Positions 14,483-27,738 of a stretch of DNA of 64,000 bases are shown here, piece by piece. Source of the DNA: Lagopus muta (lineage: Eukaryota; Chordata; Aves; Galliformes; Phasianidae); assembly GCF_023343835.1 (NCBI RefSeq), contig NC_064447.1, forward strand, positions 7,828,001-7,892,000, in the 5' to 3' direction. The translations under genes were made by a program, and so were the position numbers. The stretch's first letter is position 1. Every line of letters begins with the position of its first letter. The notes below the pieces were generated by a model. That model ran no database searches and was not told where the DNA came from. It saw only the letters and a list, made by a program, of their open reading frames with translations.

Positions 14483-16479
14483 TAGCAGAGTTCCCTTTTC
14501 ATTTAACACATTGAGTGTAAACTAACAACTACCTAAACTTGACATAATCAAGATATTTATTCCCTTATGATATGACTGTGCTCACATATAAAAGCAGCAG
14601 CCAGGAAACAGCATCACGTTGTGCAGACTGTAGTATAGATGCATTACAAGTACTACCTCCAGAAAGATCCTGATTTAAGACACAACAAATCTGCCCTGAA
14701 GAGAAAGGGCAGATACACATGGACTAAAGGACTTCTGCTCTTGTTAATACAGCTACTTAGCATTCCGTATTTAAACCAATATGCAAACACCAAAGGCTAA
14801 TTGATTGCATTAGTGAAAAAGGCCATGGTGCCTCTTCGGCTTCTTTCCAGACCTTCTGGAGATTCCTGTCATCTTGCCATGCAATTTAGGACCGATGCTG
14901 TAAGGAAGCATTAATACAAATCCTAAGATCTGTCTATTTTTAATCAATGCAGATGTTTCACCAGAAGTCAGTGGTAGTATTAAGGCAGGAAAGAGACACA
15001 GCTATCATAAACAGCATTTCTACAGCATTTTAAGAAAGTCAAAACCAATGAGAAAACAGAGCAATTACTCAAGTTACAAAGTCCTGATATTAAAAAAAAA
15101 AAAGTTCTACTTCTCAAAGAACAGACCATGGCCTCTGGATTACTTCTTATTCTATATCTACATTGTTACACACATACTGAAATATTCCTGTTGAACTGAA
15201 TTTAAAGTGTAGATGGACACAGCAGCAGAGCACGGTGGAAACTTGGTTCTAGTCCTGCCAACAGCGCATTCTGGTACCAGGTCAAGCTGTGATTTTGGGT
15301 GGAAGCTCAGTGCTGAACACACATTTTTGAGCAGATCGGTTCTCCCACTCAGCCTCCACACTCCCCTCTGCCAAACAGATGATCTTTTTGTCCAAAGCTT
15401 GCAAAATGTAACCCTTCTGTTACCTCCAGGTGCCAGTTTTTGTTATGACAAGCACTACACCCTGCTTGTGATCTGATTGAAACTGAAATAGACATGTATG
15501 AGAACAAGAAAGAAGTCTGTATGTCAGAGGACCTGCAGAACTGTTGTACACGTCTGAGTCAATCAGCTCAGGCAGTAGAGACTTTACTCTTCAATTCCAT
15601 TTTAGAAAGTGTGGATTTATTCCGTCCTGAACCTATGCCAGGCACTGCAACAAAACCAACACTGCAGCTGAAGCACTGGAGTGGAAGTTCCACCTCTGCC
15701 ACCAGCATATGGACAGCAGTAACATATTCATGAAAAACTGAAGGCAAAGGTAAAGCACAATTCCAGAACACAGCAGTATCTGAAAACTTTGAGCACAGCA
15801 GAAGTGTTGGCAAAAATCTGCTACCACAGTTCTGCCAAGCTCTAGAATGTTAAGAGGCTTCCAGGCAAGTCTTTATGATGCACATCAAATGGATGGTGAG
15901 TTCAAGAACATCAGCAACCCCAGCAGCAGCCAAGACAGATATCAGCACATACACACACAGCTCTTTTTCCAGTAGCCTAACCAAGCACATGCTCAGGCTT
16001 AGACAGTATTTTTCTTTATAGCAGCTCAGAGCTTTTTGCAACTTTTATCAAGATTTCTTGCTTCAGTGGTTACCTTGAGGATTAGAAGGGGCTTGTGGGC
16101 TTACTGGTTTGTAAAGAAGATAGTTTTGTCAGTAAGAGAATAACCCTTGGGATCTCAGGGAAGACAAGGTCCTGGTGAGAACCTGAATTGACAGTTGTTC
16201 ATCTTTTTAGTTCGTCTTTCCATCGACGCTTTGGGAATGTTATGTCAATGGTTGCTTTCTGGATTACAATTTCGAGAAAGCTGCTCCACCACAGAACATT
16301 TGTTGAGCTCATAAACACAGCACAGTCACTGAAAAAGTGCACAAAGTGCTGTGCCGCGGCACCTTTTGCCAGAGATAATCAAAGGGATTCATGCGGCTGT
16401 CACTTGCGCCTTTAAACGTGAAGCACGTTAAAGACTGTCAGCATTTATGAAAAGCCGTATACGAAATCCACTTGATGAG

Positions 16480-17440
<961 letters not shown>

Positions 17441-18154
17441 GTGGCTGTGCACACATCTTTTGGATTTCCTGACGGTCCCGCACCAAATGGCCTAACACTC
17501 ATTGCAGCATCCTGGTACCTAAAGCAGCACAGCAAACAAGTGATGTGATTCTGGATTTCTCAGGTGTATTTTCCATAAACACACAGCTTTGCCGTTTATA
17601 CAACCTACTGGGGTTAGAAGAGAAGGAAATGACTATGCAAGAAGCACAAGAGGGGTGATAATAATAATAATTGTTATTATTTACTTTCACTGGGGGGGGG
17701 GGGGGGGAGAGATTTTGTGAACAAAGCCCCTTGAACAGCATTTTGCATTATCTTTCCTAGTGAAATCCCATCGCACTTCATTGTGTGTGGTATCATTCTG
17801 ATGCAGATGATGAAGCAAGAGTTGGGGAGGTTGCCCAGGCTATGAGCAATGAGGCATGGATAATGCTGAATGCACATGGGGTGTGTGAAAGAAAGCTTGT
17901 GTGTCACGTGCCTTTGCCTGGAACCTTTGCCTTGCCCTTCAACTCTCAATGCTACGAAAGTGCTACAGTGACATTTAGTGATGCTCTTACTAATTGGACT
18001 GACGCACATTGCTGCTATACTCATAAACAGTATTGTTTGGGAGTTCGTTACATGTTGGAGGAGAGAAAACCTCCACATCAGTTTTAAAACAGTAACACTG
18101 ATTTTTTTTTTCCTGATAACTGAAATTGTTACCTAATTGAGTTGGACTACCAGA
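17441..18154. other. Intergenic stretch with simple repeats
   Basis: No gene is seen. It contains an (ATA)n-like run at about 17,657-17,685 and a G16 homopolymer at about 17,692-17,707. An open frame crossing 17,785-18,087 has no splice or homology support. Confidence 0.6.
17657..17707. repeat. Simple repeats: (ATA)n-like tract and G16 run
   Basis: A GATAATAATAATAAT tract is followed within 15 bases by sixteen G residues. Both are prone to slippage and sequencing error. Confidence 0.9.
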
Positions 18155-18467
18155 AGACTGCAAGGAGGCATCCCTGGAGCCTTCTCTTCTTTAAGCTTAG
18201 CAAGCCTAACCTTCTTTGTAAGAGAGGTACTCCAGCCCTTTCATCACCTTTGTGACCCTCCTCTGGTCTAACTCCAAAACTCTACGTCTTTCCTGACTCG
18301 GGGGCCCCAGGCCTGGATGTCATACTGCAGGTGGGACCTCACAAGGGCAGATTAGAGGACAGTCACTTCCCTTGCTCTCCTGGCCACTCCTTTGCTGAGA
18401 GCCAGGATACTGTTTGCCTTTTGGGCAGCAAGAGTACACTGCTGGCTCGTGTCTGGCTTTTTGTCCA
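18155..18467 (-). mobile_element. CR1 LINE body fragment, antisense (5'-inverted half)
   Basis: The plus strand here reads as the complement of CR1 body sequence, for example GGGGCCCCAGGCCTGGATG, CTGCAGGTGGGACCTCACAAG and the CTTTGTGACCCTCCTCTGG block. The element changes strand at about 18,467. The next piece is sense CR1 from further 3' in the same consensus, so the two together look like one insertion with an inverted 5' part. Confidence 0.85.
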
Positions 18468-18620
18468 CCCAGAGAAGCTGTGGGTGCCCCATCCATGGAG
18501 GTGTTCAAGGGCAGGTTGGATGGGGTCCTGGGCAGCCTGAGCTGGTGGGGTGCAGCCCTGTCTACAACAGCAGGTTGGAACTAGATGATTTTTAAGATCT
18601 CTTCCAATCTAAGTCATTCC
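18468..18620 (+). mobile_element. CR1 LINE 3' end, sense
   Basis: The blocks CCCAGAGAAGCTGTGGGTG, GGAGGTGTTCAAGGGCAGG and GGTTGGAACTAGATGAT are the CR1 3' region. It abuts the antisense body fragment on its left and another CR1 copy on its right. Confidence 0.9.
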
Positions 18621-18621
18621 C

Positions 18622-19165
18622 CCTGCTCCCAGCACTGGTGAGGTTGCACCTCGAGTACTGTGTTCAGTTTTGGGCCCCTCACTACAAAAAAGACATTGAG
18701 GCCCTGGAGCGTGTCCAGAGAAGGGCAACAAAACTGGTGAGGGGTCTGGAGTACAAATCTTACGAGGAGCAGCTGAGGGAGCTGGGATTGTTCAGCCTGG
18801 AGAAGAGGAGGCTCAGAGGAGACCTCATTGCACTCTACAGCTTCCTGAAGGGAGGTTGTGGTGAAGAGGGATTTGGTCTCTTCTCCCAGGCAACAAACAG
18901 GACCGGAGGAAATGGCCTCACGTTGTACCAGAGGAGGTTTAGGTTAGAAGTAAGGAAGAACTTTTTCTCTCAGAGAGTGGTCAGGCACTGGAATGGCTGC
19001 CCAGAGAAGTGGTGGAGTCGCCATCCTTGGCAGTGTTCAAGAGGCGTCAGGATGAGGAGCTACAGATATGGTTTAGTGCTTGTGGTAGCAATGGTGATGG
19101 GAGGCAGTTGGACTAGATGATCTTGCAGGTCGTTTCCAACCTTGCGATTCTATGATTTTCTGATT
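18622..19165 (+). mobile_element. CR1 LINE, about 540-bp sense 3' copy
   Basis: A long stretch matches CR1 from the CACCTCGAGTACTGTGTTC block through GGAGAAGAGGAGGCTCAGAG to a GATTCTATGATTTTCTGATTT tail. A 160-codon open frame at 18,638-19,120 runs through it. That frame is the element's own relic sequence and not a host gene. It is the least degraded CR1 in the window. Confidence 0.93.
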
Positions 19166-22100
19166 TTAGAAGGTCCTCTGAGCGCTGCGATTTCTCCTCA
19201 TTTTCTCACTCTGCTCCACAGGGATTTGCAGTGATATGAGCACCAGACATGGCAAGGAGCTCCCATGGACTGCACAGCGCTTCATACTCACTGGGTTTGG
19301 CCTTTAGAGATAGAGCCCAAACAAAGCTGTGAGTCAAGCAGGAATGCTGGTGGCAGCACGCTGCACAGCTGATTTTGGGTGACAGTACAGCTGCTTGCTG
19401 GGGTGGGCTGGACTGAGTCACTTGTAGAAGTGAGGAATACAAGTGTGGGAGGAAGAGCCCATCTGGGATCTGGGTGAGAGTTGGACAAAGGGAAACAGGC
19501 TGAGCAGAGAAAAGGGCCAAGTTTGGGTGGATCTGAGGCCTATTCAGCTTCAATCCATTCCTTCGGTGTTTTAGATTATTATAATACAAATGATTTGTTT
19601 AGGAGAGGGAGGAATGATCCTAAAGATAATTGAATATTTAAAGCTCTGCATTTGTTATTATGGGTGAAAAGCACTCACTGATTAGTAAATGGGATGCACA
19701 GAGTTTCCTTACATCAAGCAAAGAATGTATGAAGTGATTTATGGTAACTGGAACGTTTTTACCTGCCCCTTTTGAAATAGTCACAAAATCCAGAAAAATC
19801 CCAGTACTACAGGTGTGAGCAGGTATGAGGAACAGTCCCACAGAGTCCATTTGCACAGAGGTTTTTGCAAGACTAGAGCCAAAGTACAAACCAATTATTT
19901 TGCTAATGTTCTACAATTAGCGTTTTCACTGTTGCAACTTCAGAGCATTTTCCCTACTGCATTTGCAAGTGGTATTCAATTTCTCCCCTACTGATGGAGC
20001 TTGCAGTGTACCCAGCAGTACACATGCATTTCTCCAGTTGCAAAAGATGGTGTTCTTCTACTGAAACCCCTTTTGAGGAAGAAAACATAAAAATTCAGAT
20101 CCCTTCTCACTGCTCAGTGGATAATGCCTCGTAGAAAAACAGAGTTGCACTTTACTCTGGCGGTCATTTCCTCTGACTGCTTTTGTTTCGTTTCCATTTC
20201 TCAATTTTAAGTCCTGCCATTGGGAGCTGTAGCTGGTCAGCAGCAGTTGGCAAACCCATTCACCTGTCTACTGCTCTTCTGGCCTCCACTATGCATCACT
20301 GATGGCCCGTGGCAGACACAACACTATAAATAACAGGCACACTTTACTTGGGCAGAATGCTTAATGGCACCATGACTTGTAAATCCAGTGGGGAGAAAAC
20401 TCTCTCTTTCCTTTCATGGAGTTTTCAAGCACATGGGATTACTCAACCTGAAGTTCTCAGATTTCCCTTGCCTTTAAGGGCACATCTAATACTCCAAAAG
20501 GTTCTCAAGTGGTGCCTTGAGAGTAAAGAAAGAAGTCGGGTCATTTTTCTTTGTCAGATAGTACTGTCATTCTAACACAAAAGTAACTTTAAATGTTAAA
20601 ATTCTGCCAAGGTTTTCACTTATTTCTCATTACAATCAAAACCTGCAACTCTGCTGATAAAACAAAATGAAATTAAGTGGATTATGCACAGTTGCTTCGT
20701 AGGCACAATCTCCCAGATCCATGATTACCAGGACAGAAGTGTGGGACTTCTGTGAATCTGTCCTATAACATTTCTTAAGCACTAAGACTTGTTCAAAAGC
20801 ATCTCTGTGTTGGAGGATTTACCACAGTTCTGTGGTATGTGATGTCATGGTTAATCTTGTTTCCCTGTGAAAATACCTCCTCTTCAATCTTCATCCCTCA
20901 GCTTTTAGGATTCTCCTAGTTCCCAGTCCTTAGCATTTCCCCAGTTATTCCTGGTACACTGTGCAGCCTCTGACCCCACATCCCACAGGCTGTGTCAGCA
21001 ATGCGTAGGAGCTCCAGGAGGCCATCAGCCTGCACACGTTCACACTGCTGTGCTGCAGCCCCTACATCACCTCCAGATACCACTTGTCAGGCATATGCAT
21101 GGCATGAAAATGCCCTGGTGCAAAGCTGTGGGCACTACAGGAAAATGCCTACCTGTTGGAAAACCTGATGGTCAAACAGATTTTAGAAGGCATACACTGA
21201 ATTTCCTGATGCTTCCTTTCCAAAATCACTGCCACGTGTCGCACAGACAGGGTGACCACTTGGCGTGACAAAACTGCACTCAGCCCAGCTGTTACCAAGA
21301 AATGAGGATTTGTGCAGCTGTGGCTTTGGCTATATCAGGAGATAGAACTAACATGTGTGCTGTCCTGGGAGCTGGAGCCGTAAATCTGTACCTTATAGAT
21401 CAGTTTTTCCCAAATTGTTATGTTATTTTGTTATTGTAGTTCTTAACATTTCCATGATCTCCCTAGAAGGTCAAAGTAGACCTCATTTGCTTTTGAAAGA
21501 GTTACAATTAAATACAACCCTAATTAAAAACAGAGGGAAATAAGATACATAGCTAAGATTTACAGGAGTATCCTTAACACAGAAGATACCTTCTTGCTAT
21601 AATTTCCATCTTCAATTCGGTACTAAGATGAAAGAGTTCTTGGAAGCCATGACTCTGCCATTCTGAACTTGAAAGAGAATCTGCTGCAGCACAGCCTTTC
21701 CAGAATGAGGGCCTGGACTGAAAAGCCAGTGCAAATTTTTCTTATGTTGTTCCCTTTTCCATGAATCCTGGGCTCATGGTTAGTGTCCCTTGTATACTTA
21801 TTTATTTAGAATTACAGCCTTTCCATACATGAAACAACTCCTTTAGAAATAATTTTTAGGCTGAAGTAACTTCATAAATAATTCACCATAGCTGCAGCTA
21901 AGTACCTAGAATCTTGGTCGTTTTCCACAGCTATCCTATATCTCTGACAAGATAGAAAACTGCATCTAAAGTTGAGAAGAGGTGCGTACTGCAGCCAAGC
22001 AAGGCATTCTAATGAGCTTGTTAAAAGGCAAATGATGTCCCTCAAATTAATTTTGTGGGTCTGAGGCAAGATAGTGAACTAAATATTTACATGTTCATAG

Positions 22101-22299
22101 GTATTTCTACCTAAACACATACTAAATATAATCTCCTCCCAATTCTTGACTTTTTGATTACTGTTTCCATGTGAAATATTATGAATTTAGTACTTCTCTG
22201 TGTGTGTGTGAGAGATTCTGTTTTATCAAACACGCACACAGAAAAAATCAACTCTATATGTAGCTTCTTACAACCTCTCCATGGTTGAATTTCTAGTTG
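19166..22299. other. Intergenic, no gene recognised
   Basis: Mixed-composition sequence with no CpG island, no convincing exon and no clear CR1. Short open frames, such as 19,206-19,589 on the minus strand, lack support. A short TG/GT run lies near 22,197-22,210. Confidence 0.55.
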
Positions 22300-22309
22300 T
22301 AGCAGAAAT

Positions 22310-22520
22310 GCTGTCATGGCTTGAAGCAGTGATTGAGCACCTGGTGGGAAGGCAGGGCCAAGCCAGGGGAGCTCAGGTGCAAGTAATGCACCTGAGTGAC
22401 TGGAAGGGCTGGAGCCAGGATCCACCCCTTCCCAGCCCTCATTTAAGGGTTGGCAGTGGAGGTGTAAGCATTTCTCTGGAGATCTCTGCCTAGTTTTCAG
22501 AGGCCTTCTAAAGGTAAGGA
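22310..22520 (+). repeat. LTR-like interspersed repeat, copy C (5' of ERV remains)
   Basis: A diverged relative of the copies at 2.2 and 45.9 kb. It keeps the GATTGAGCACCTG block, a GGAGCCAGGATCCACCCC-type stretch, a TATA-like CATTTAAGG at 22,440 and CTCTGGAGATCTCTGC. A donor-like AAAGGTAAGG follows at about 22,511. It lies directly upstream, on the same strand, of sequence resembling a retroviral interior, which supports an LTR interpretation. Confidence 0.6.
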
Positions 22521-22721
22521 GCTTTTTCCTTCATTTCTGTGTTCACAACTGCTGTACTGGGGTTTGTTCTCGTTTGCTGCAACCAAAGACTTTGCCGCTC
22601 TGCTGTTATTGCTGTATTTTTGATCACTTTATAGTGTTATGCCTGGCGAGCCATCCAGATAGTTATTTAAAGCCCCTTCAAAAATGGCAAATGGCTGACT
22701 TCTTGAGTAAGTTAGGACTGA

Positions 22722-22747
22722 TTTTTTTTTTTTTTTCCTCACCGCCC

Positions 22748-22778
<31 letters not shown>

Positions 22779-22783
22779 AAAAA
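22722..22783. repeat. Homopolymer cluster T15 - C24 - A15
   Basis: Runs of about 15 T (22,722-22,736), 24 C (22,745-22,768) and 15 A (22,769-22,783) lie almost back to back. The lengths should be treated as unreliable because such tracts often collapse or expand in reads. Confidence 0.95.
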
Positions 22784-22799
22784 GTAGCAGCATCTGCCA

Positions 22800-24400
22800 T
22801 AGCATAACTGCTGCTACCAACTATTAATGCATATCGTTCCTCTGAGGAAGAATTGGAAGATGAAAATGAGCATTTAAAAGCCCATATGAAACAACTGGAA
22901 AATTAAATTATGTTATTGCCAGGGCAGACTGCCTCACCTTCAAATGTAACTTCCCTTCTGAAGTTAAGATCTGTATCGTGAGAAGGGAAAAATAATTCTG
23001 GTTGAATGTAAGAATAAAAAGAAAGCCAAATGGTCTAAAATCCAATCCAAGGATCTGGGAACCTCGGATCCTCAGAAATAGAGGTAATAATAATAAGTAA
23101 TAAAAATAAGGTAATAATAATAAGACTGGTAATAACTCAGAAGAAAACCCAGGGTAGACCAGCAGGGTTGGCACCTAAGAGTGGCTCCCTGCCTGCTCCA
23201 CATTACACATGTCCACATTACTCTCTGGAGATGTTCAAGACCTGCCTGGATGCCTACCTGTGTGACCTGGTGTAGGGAACCTGCTTTGGCAGAGGGGTTG
23301 AACTCAATGATCTCTGCAGGTCCCTTTCAACCCCTATGATTCTGTGATTCTGTGTGCCCATACACAGCTGCTGAACTTATGGATCTCTTACAGCAACTTA
23401 AACAAAGATCCTGAGGGAGCGTACCAGCCTGGCTCTTGTGGTTATGGAACAGGGAGCTGGAAGTGTGATAATGAATGGGCCTGAGATTTCTGAACTGGCA
23501 TTTATTACCACACATCCAGCCCTCAGACAGAGACTGTATGTGATGGGAATACATTGTGACAAGAACCGTGCTTTAATTCAGTGGATAATGGTGACGTGTC
23601 GAATCACACGGCTGAACAAAAGGGACAGTCTGTGAACCTCAATGGAACAACTCCAACATTATATTAGAGAACTAGGAGTGGAGGAGGCCTTTCATGATAT
23701 TTGAGAGTCCATACCTGGTTAAGCTGTCAGGAGGAATGAGGGACCTCATACTACAACAAACTCCTCCCCCCGCAGTGTGGCACACTGGTGTCCATACTGA
23801 GCCCTTTAGTGGCCTCAGAAGCCATCATCCAACGAGCTGCCCAACTGGTGGCTGACCTAGGGGAGATCTCTGCACCAGGTGCAATATCAAACATTGGAAG
23901 GGGCCGAGGTCGTCCCCAAAACTAAAACCCAGAGACCTGCCCCATGGACTCCTCAATCAGGACCCATACAGGTACCCTGGAAACAGATTTTTAATGACTT
24001 AATCCAGGCTGGGGTCTAATTTGCAAAAATCAATCGCCACCTCAATCGTGTCCTCCTCCAGCTATGGAGGCAGTTGGAAGACAATCAGAAGTTTCAACAC
24101 ACTGAGTAGGGAGATGGAAGCCTACCATTGTGTCCTAGATTTGGCAAATGCATTTCTCAGTATTCTCGTTCATGAAGAATAAGAAGATCAGTTTGCATTT
24201 ATGTGGGGAGGCAGGCAGTAGACCTTTCAGGTCCTGCAGCAAGGTATGTGCATTCACCAACCTGTTGTCGTAACTCAGTGCTGTGTGACCCAGCAGACTG
24301 CCATGATCCTAATAACATCAAACTGTACCACTGTATTGATGATCTCAAGTTGCTGTCTGACTTGCTGGAAATCAGTGACTGGTGTTACATATAACATGTT
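22800..24400 (+). mobile_element. Decayed endogenous retrovirus interior with reverse-transcriptase remnant
   Basis: Conceptual reading of about 24,110-24,380 shows, in broken frames, the order of features typical of a retroviral reverse transcriptase. There is a leucine-aspartate-leucine region, a phenylalanine-rich block, a QG-type turn and then an IDD catalytic-type motif near 24,336. Stops and frame changes interrupt it, so no protein is intact. A short acidic, coiled-coil-like open piece lies near 22,838-22,904. A CR1 copy (23,215-23,352) and an AT-rich simple repeat (about 23,083-23,125) interrupt the element. LTR-like copy C stands at the 5' side; no matching 3' LTR was seen. The class (ERV-L-like or other) cannot be fixed by eye. 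Confidence 0.6.
23215..23352 (+). mobile_element. CR1 LINE 3' end, nested in ERV remains
   Basis: The CTGGAGATGTTCAAGACCTG block, the GGTTGAACTCAATGATCTC block and a terminal GATTCTGTGATTCTGTG mark a sense CR1 3' end. Its position between two stretches of retroviral-looking sequence suggests that it inserted after the ERV. Confidence 0.88.
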
Positions 24401-25439
24401 TCACAATCTCTAGACTGGAATATTTGAGAATGCTTTGTGTCCTAGAAAGTGTTTTTCTAGGAAAAGATTGCTAATATCTGCATATTGATGCTTGTGATTT
24501 GGTCTGTGTGCAATGCATGGTGAATGGCAGCACTGAAGCTGCAGTATCTGACTGCTACTGCTTGGGACTGGCAGCCAGCGTTGGATATCATGGGCTGCCA
24601 GGCTGCACTGTGAACTGAGACAGACCTTGCAGGGCAGAGCTCCCTAAATGCGACCCAGGCTGGACACGGCTTATTAAACTCTTGGCTGGTTTAAGCTATG
24701 TTTCAGGTGAAGCTGTGGCAAGTTTTAAAGTCTGTTTGACAACTGCTATCTGTATACCTGTGCTCAGCTTATTTGCAAAAGCTCCTGGGAGCTGAATGAT
24801 GGCAGCTACTAAAGCTGCCACAGAGCTTTCCACTTATGTAGATTTATCTCAGCTATTTTTGTGACTGAAGGTGAGCACGATTTCAGGAGATGCAGTAGCA
24901 GATGAGACAGGGCGAATAAGTCAGGTGGAAAACATGAAGACAGACTGATGGCTGTATTTGTGGCTACTGTGTTTTTGTCTTAGTAAATTCTTTCTACATT
25001 CACTCTCCTTTTAAGGTACAAGTGTTACAGAAGAAGCTGTTGCAGCATCTGTCAGATATGTTACAAACACCACAAGTGGTGAAGTTTTTCATGTAGCAGC
25101 CTTTTTTCAGCAGGAGGAGCCGGCTGCAGTGCTGTGACAGGACGGGCCGTTGTGCAGCAGGTTGGGCTGTGTGTCAGCCGTGGATGGATACGGCTCACAG
25201 AGCCACAGCACCGACTGCGTACTGATGGGGTGCAGTTACTGGGAGCACAGTCACTCGTAACTTACGTAAAATCCTTCTGTGTCATTGGTGGATAAAGGAA
25301 AATCAGCTGCAGCTAACAATCTTGTTACATTTTGGATGTAAAAGTATGTGATGCACGAACTGGACATAGCTGAGCAGCTGCAGGAGTAAAGGTGGCTTTT
25401 ACTTGACAGAGAGGCGCAGGCAGTGCTAAGAATACGTCA
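24401..25439. other. Intergenic, no gene recognised
   Basis: No exon, CpG island or clear repeat was recognised. It may include the far end of the degraded retroviral element to its left. GC content begins to rise near 25,100. Confidence 0.5.
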
Positions 25440-26120
25440 ATAGCCGTGCTCAGCGGGCAGACCTCGCGTTAGATTTGTGTCCCGCTCTCTCCGCTCACAT
25501 CGGGGCGTTTCGCGGCACGATCCCTCACTGGCATCGCGGCACGCACTGCTGCCGCCTGCAGGTCGGCACGCGGTACTGCAGGCGGCGCTCCGACAGACGC
25601 GGTGCTGGCGCGCCTCAGCGGGGCGGGAATGGCGTGGGGGGCCGGAAGGTTTCGCGGAAGCAGCAGGAATCGCTCGGCCGATACGCGGAACGATCGGGAA
25701 AAGGCGCCCTGCGGGTGAGGAGGAAAGAACACCGCTTCGGCGCCTGCCTCTCGTTGCAAGAGTGCTGCACAGCAATGCAAAACGCAGTTGTGCGAGATGC
25801 CACCCGCAGACCGCGCGAGGGATCGCTGCCGTTAGGAATAGGAGCGGTACCTCTGCTCTGCAGAACGCGTGCGCGATGCCGCTTGGAAGACCGATGACCA
25901 TAGAGCGTGGCGGACCCAGAGAGCAGAGCGGCCTGCAGCGTGCTGCCTTGTCTCCTTCTTACTCGAGACGCGTCGCTCCGCGGCGATGGCGGTGAGCGTC
26001 AGCAGAACGGAGCCGGAGCGGCCAGGGGCTCCGCTGCCTCCGCTCCTCCTGGCCCCGGCCCGGCAACCTCGGCAGCTCAGGGCGGTTAACACACGGCCTT
26101 ACGCAGCGCTACGCCCCTCC
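25440..26120. promoter_or_regulatory. Orphan CpG island, candidate promoter of an unidentified transcript
   Basis: About 680 bases of GC- and CpG-rich sequence lie between AT-rich flanks, with no recognised gene attached. On the plus strand a good-context ATG at 25,986 is followed at once by a donor (GCGATGGCG|GTGAGC). On the minus strand a donor-like CGA|GTAAGA lies near 25,966. The long frames on both strands look like low-stop artefacts. The island ends about 65 bases from the most distal candidate poly(A) signal of UNKL, so a plus-strand transcript from it would run antisense into UNKL. Confidence 0.65.
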
Positions 26121-26184
26121 TTCGCACCTCCTTTTACACCTTCGCACCTCCCCGCTGCCACAGCCAACGACTTAAGAGCAAAAA

Positions 26185-26190
26185 TTTATT
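26185..26190 (-). promoter_or_regulatory. UNKL: Candidate distal poly(A) signal of UNKL
   Basis: AATAAA on the minus strand (TTTATT on plus), the last such signal before the CpG island. Using it would give a 3'UTR of about 3.3 kb. Confidence 0.4.
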
Positions 26191-27732
26191 TTCACAGTGA
26201 TGATGAAAATAATTCCATGACTTCTGTAAAGCATTACATAACTGCTATCGTATAGAAAAGTTGTAACAAGTGCTCAGAGTTTTAAACAGTTCACATAACT
26301 GACAGTGCGCTACAATTCCTACCTTTGGTGTTGAGAACAACTCACCAAACCATCTCCTGATGGAACAGTTCCACAAATTTAATACGAGTAATTAAGGTCT
26401 GACGATGACCACAGTTACAGAAACAGGCAGTGACGATGATATTACTACCTGTATTTAATACTAGAAGACTCTGGATGGGAATATATAAGAAAATAAACGT
26501 GTTTAGTAATCACCTGCACAGACCTTACTGTCCTCCATTCTAAGTGCCCATGTCAAGGACATGTATTTGGTTGTGCAGCTGATTTGTTTTTACTAAGATA
26601 CGGCCAAGTTTGCTATGATGTTCTCACAGAACATTTATTGAAAAACAGCTGTAACATTTTCCTGTGACTGCATGAATGGTTGAAGCAATGACCTGAGGAT
26701 CAGCCTGTAGCTATAGCGTGCCTGGGCATTTTACACACAGGTACACGCTTTTCATCTGTGTTTCTTTCTCCACCTAACTGTTTGTCAATGGTTGTTGCTG
26801 AGTAGTTCAGCACAAGAGAAGCTTACAGAGAACATCTGCAAAATACTCCATGCTGATGTTGCTGTGGGTTATGCGTTGTTGTTTTTGAGATATGTCACTG
26901 TGAAACGCACAGCTGTTCAAAAATAAGACTCAACATCTTAGTCCATCTCCTCTGAAACCGCAGTGCGAATGAACTGTGTGTAGCAGTGGGACGATTCATG
27001 ATGCAGTTACCACTTAAATTCCTTTTTTGTTAGTGTCACGAGAGTTGGAAAAGCACCAATTACTAATAAACAGAGAGAGAAGGAGAGCACCAATAGCTGT
27101 GGGATTGTAAGCAAATGCACAAAAATTCCCACAAAGTACAACAAACTCTGACATGACAGGACAAAACCATCCTTCTGTGTCTCTTAGGAGATGAATATCA
27201 GCAGCGAGATGTGGGCTGGTTTCCTTTAAAATACCAAAGCAAGATTGTCGATTAAGACACTTCTAAACACGCTTGTGAGTACAACAGCTGCAGAAAACCG
27301 TGTCACATATAGTTATAGAGATAGTTCTCTGTGGTTATATATGGTGCTCTGGTAGCCAAAGCAAAATCTTGTTTGAACATGTACCAATTTCCAACCATAA
27401 TCACACGTTAGTCTTTGATTTACTTACTGTCCCAAGTATCGCACATGAATAACTCTGCTCTGTTCCACCCACTGTGAAGTTATGGTTCAAAAATCACTGT
27501 TTGTCACAGACTGCACAAATGCATGAAGACATTGACAGCTAACGCCAGGCCTCTTTTTCATCACAGCCCGAGGCTGACTACACCTTGAGAACAGAGCAGT
27601 ATCTTAATGTTAGGATACAAAAGTGCAGAAGTGTTTGAAAATGCCCCCAGTTTAACTTTATACTTTTCTCGAGGCAAAAATTGTAGAGAAACTGTGAGTC
27701 AACAGAATCACATTTTAAACCCAACTTTGATC

Positions 27733-27738
27733 TTTATT
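27733..27738 (-). promoter_or_regulatory. UNKL: Candidate proximal poly(A) signal of UNKL
   Basis: AATAAA on the minus strand within AAATAAAGATC, about 1.75 kb beyond the stop codon. It is an alternative to the signals at 26,634 and 26,185. Confidence 0.4.

Noticed and set aside
18638-19120. A 160-codon open frame on the plus strand
   Set aside because: It is entirely within a CR1 LINE 3' copy and represents element sequence, not a host gene.
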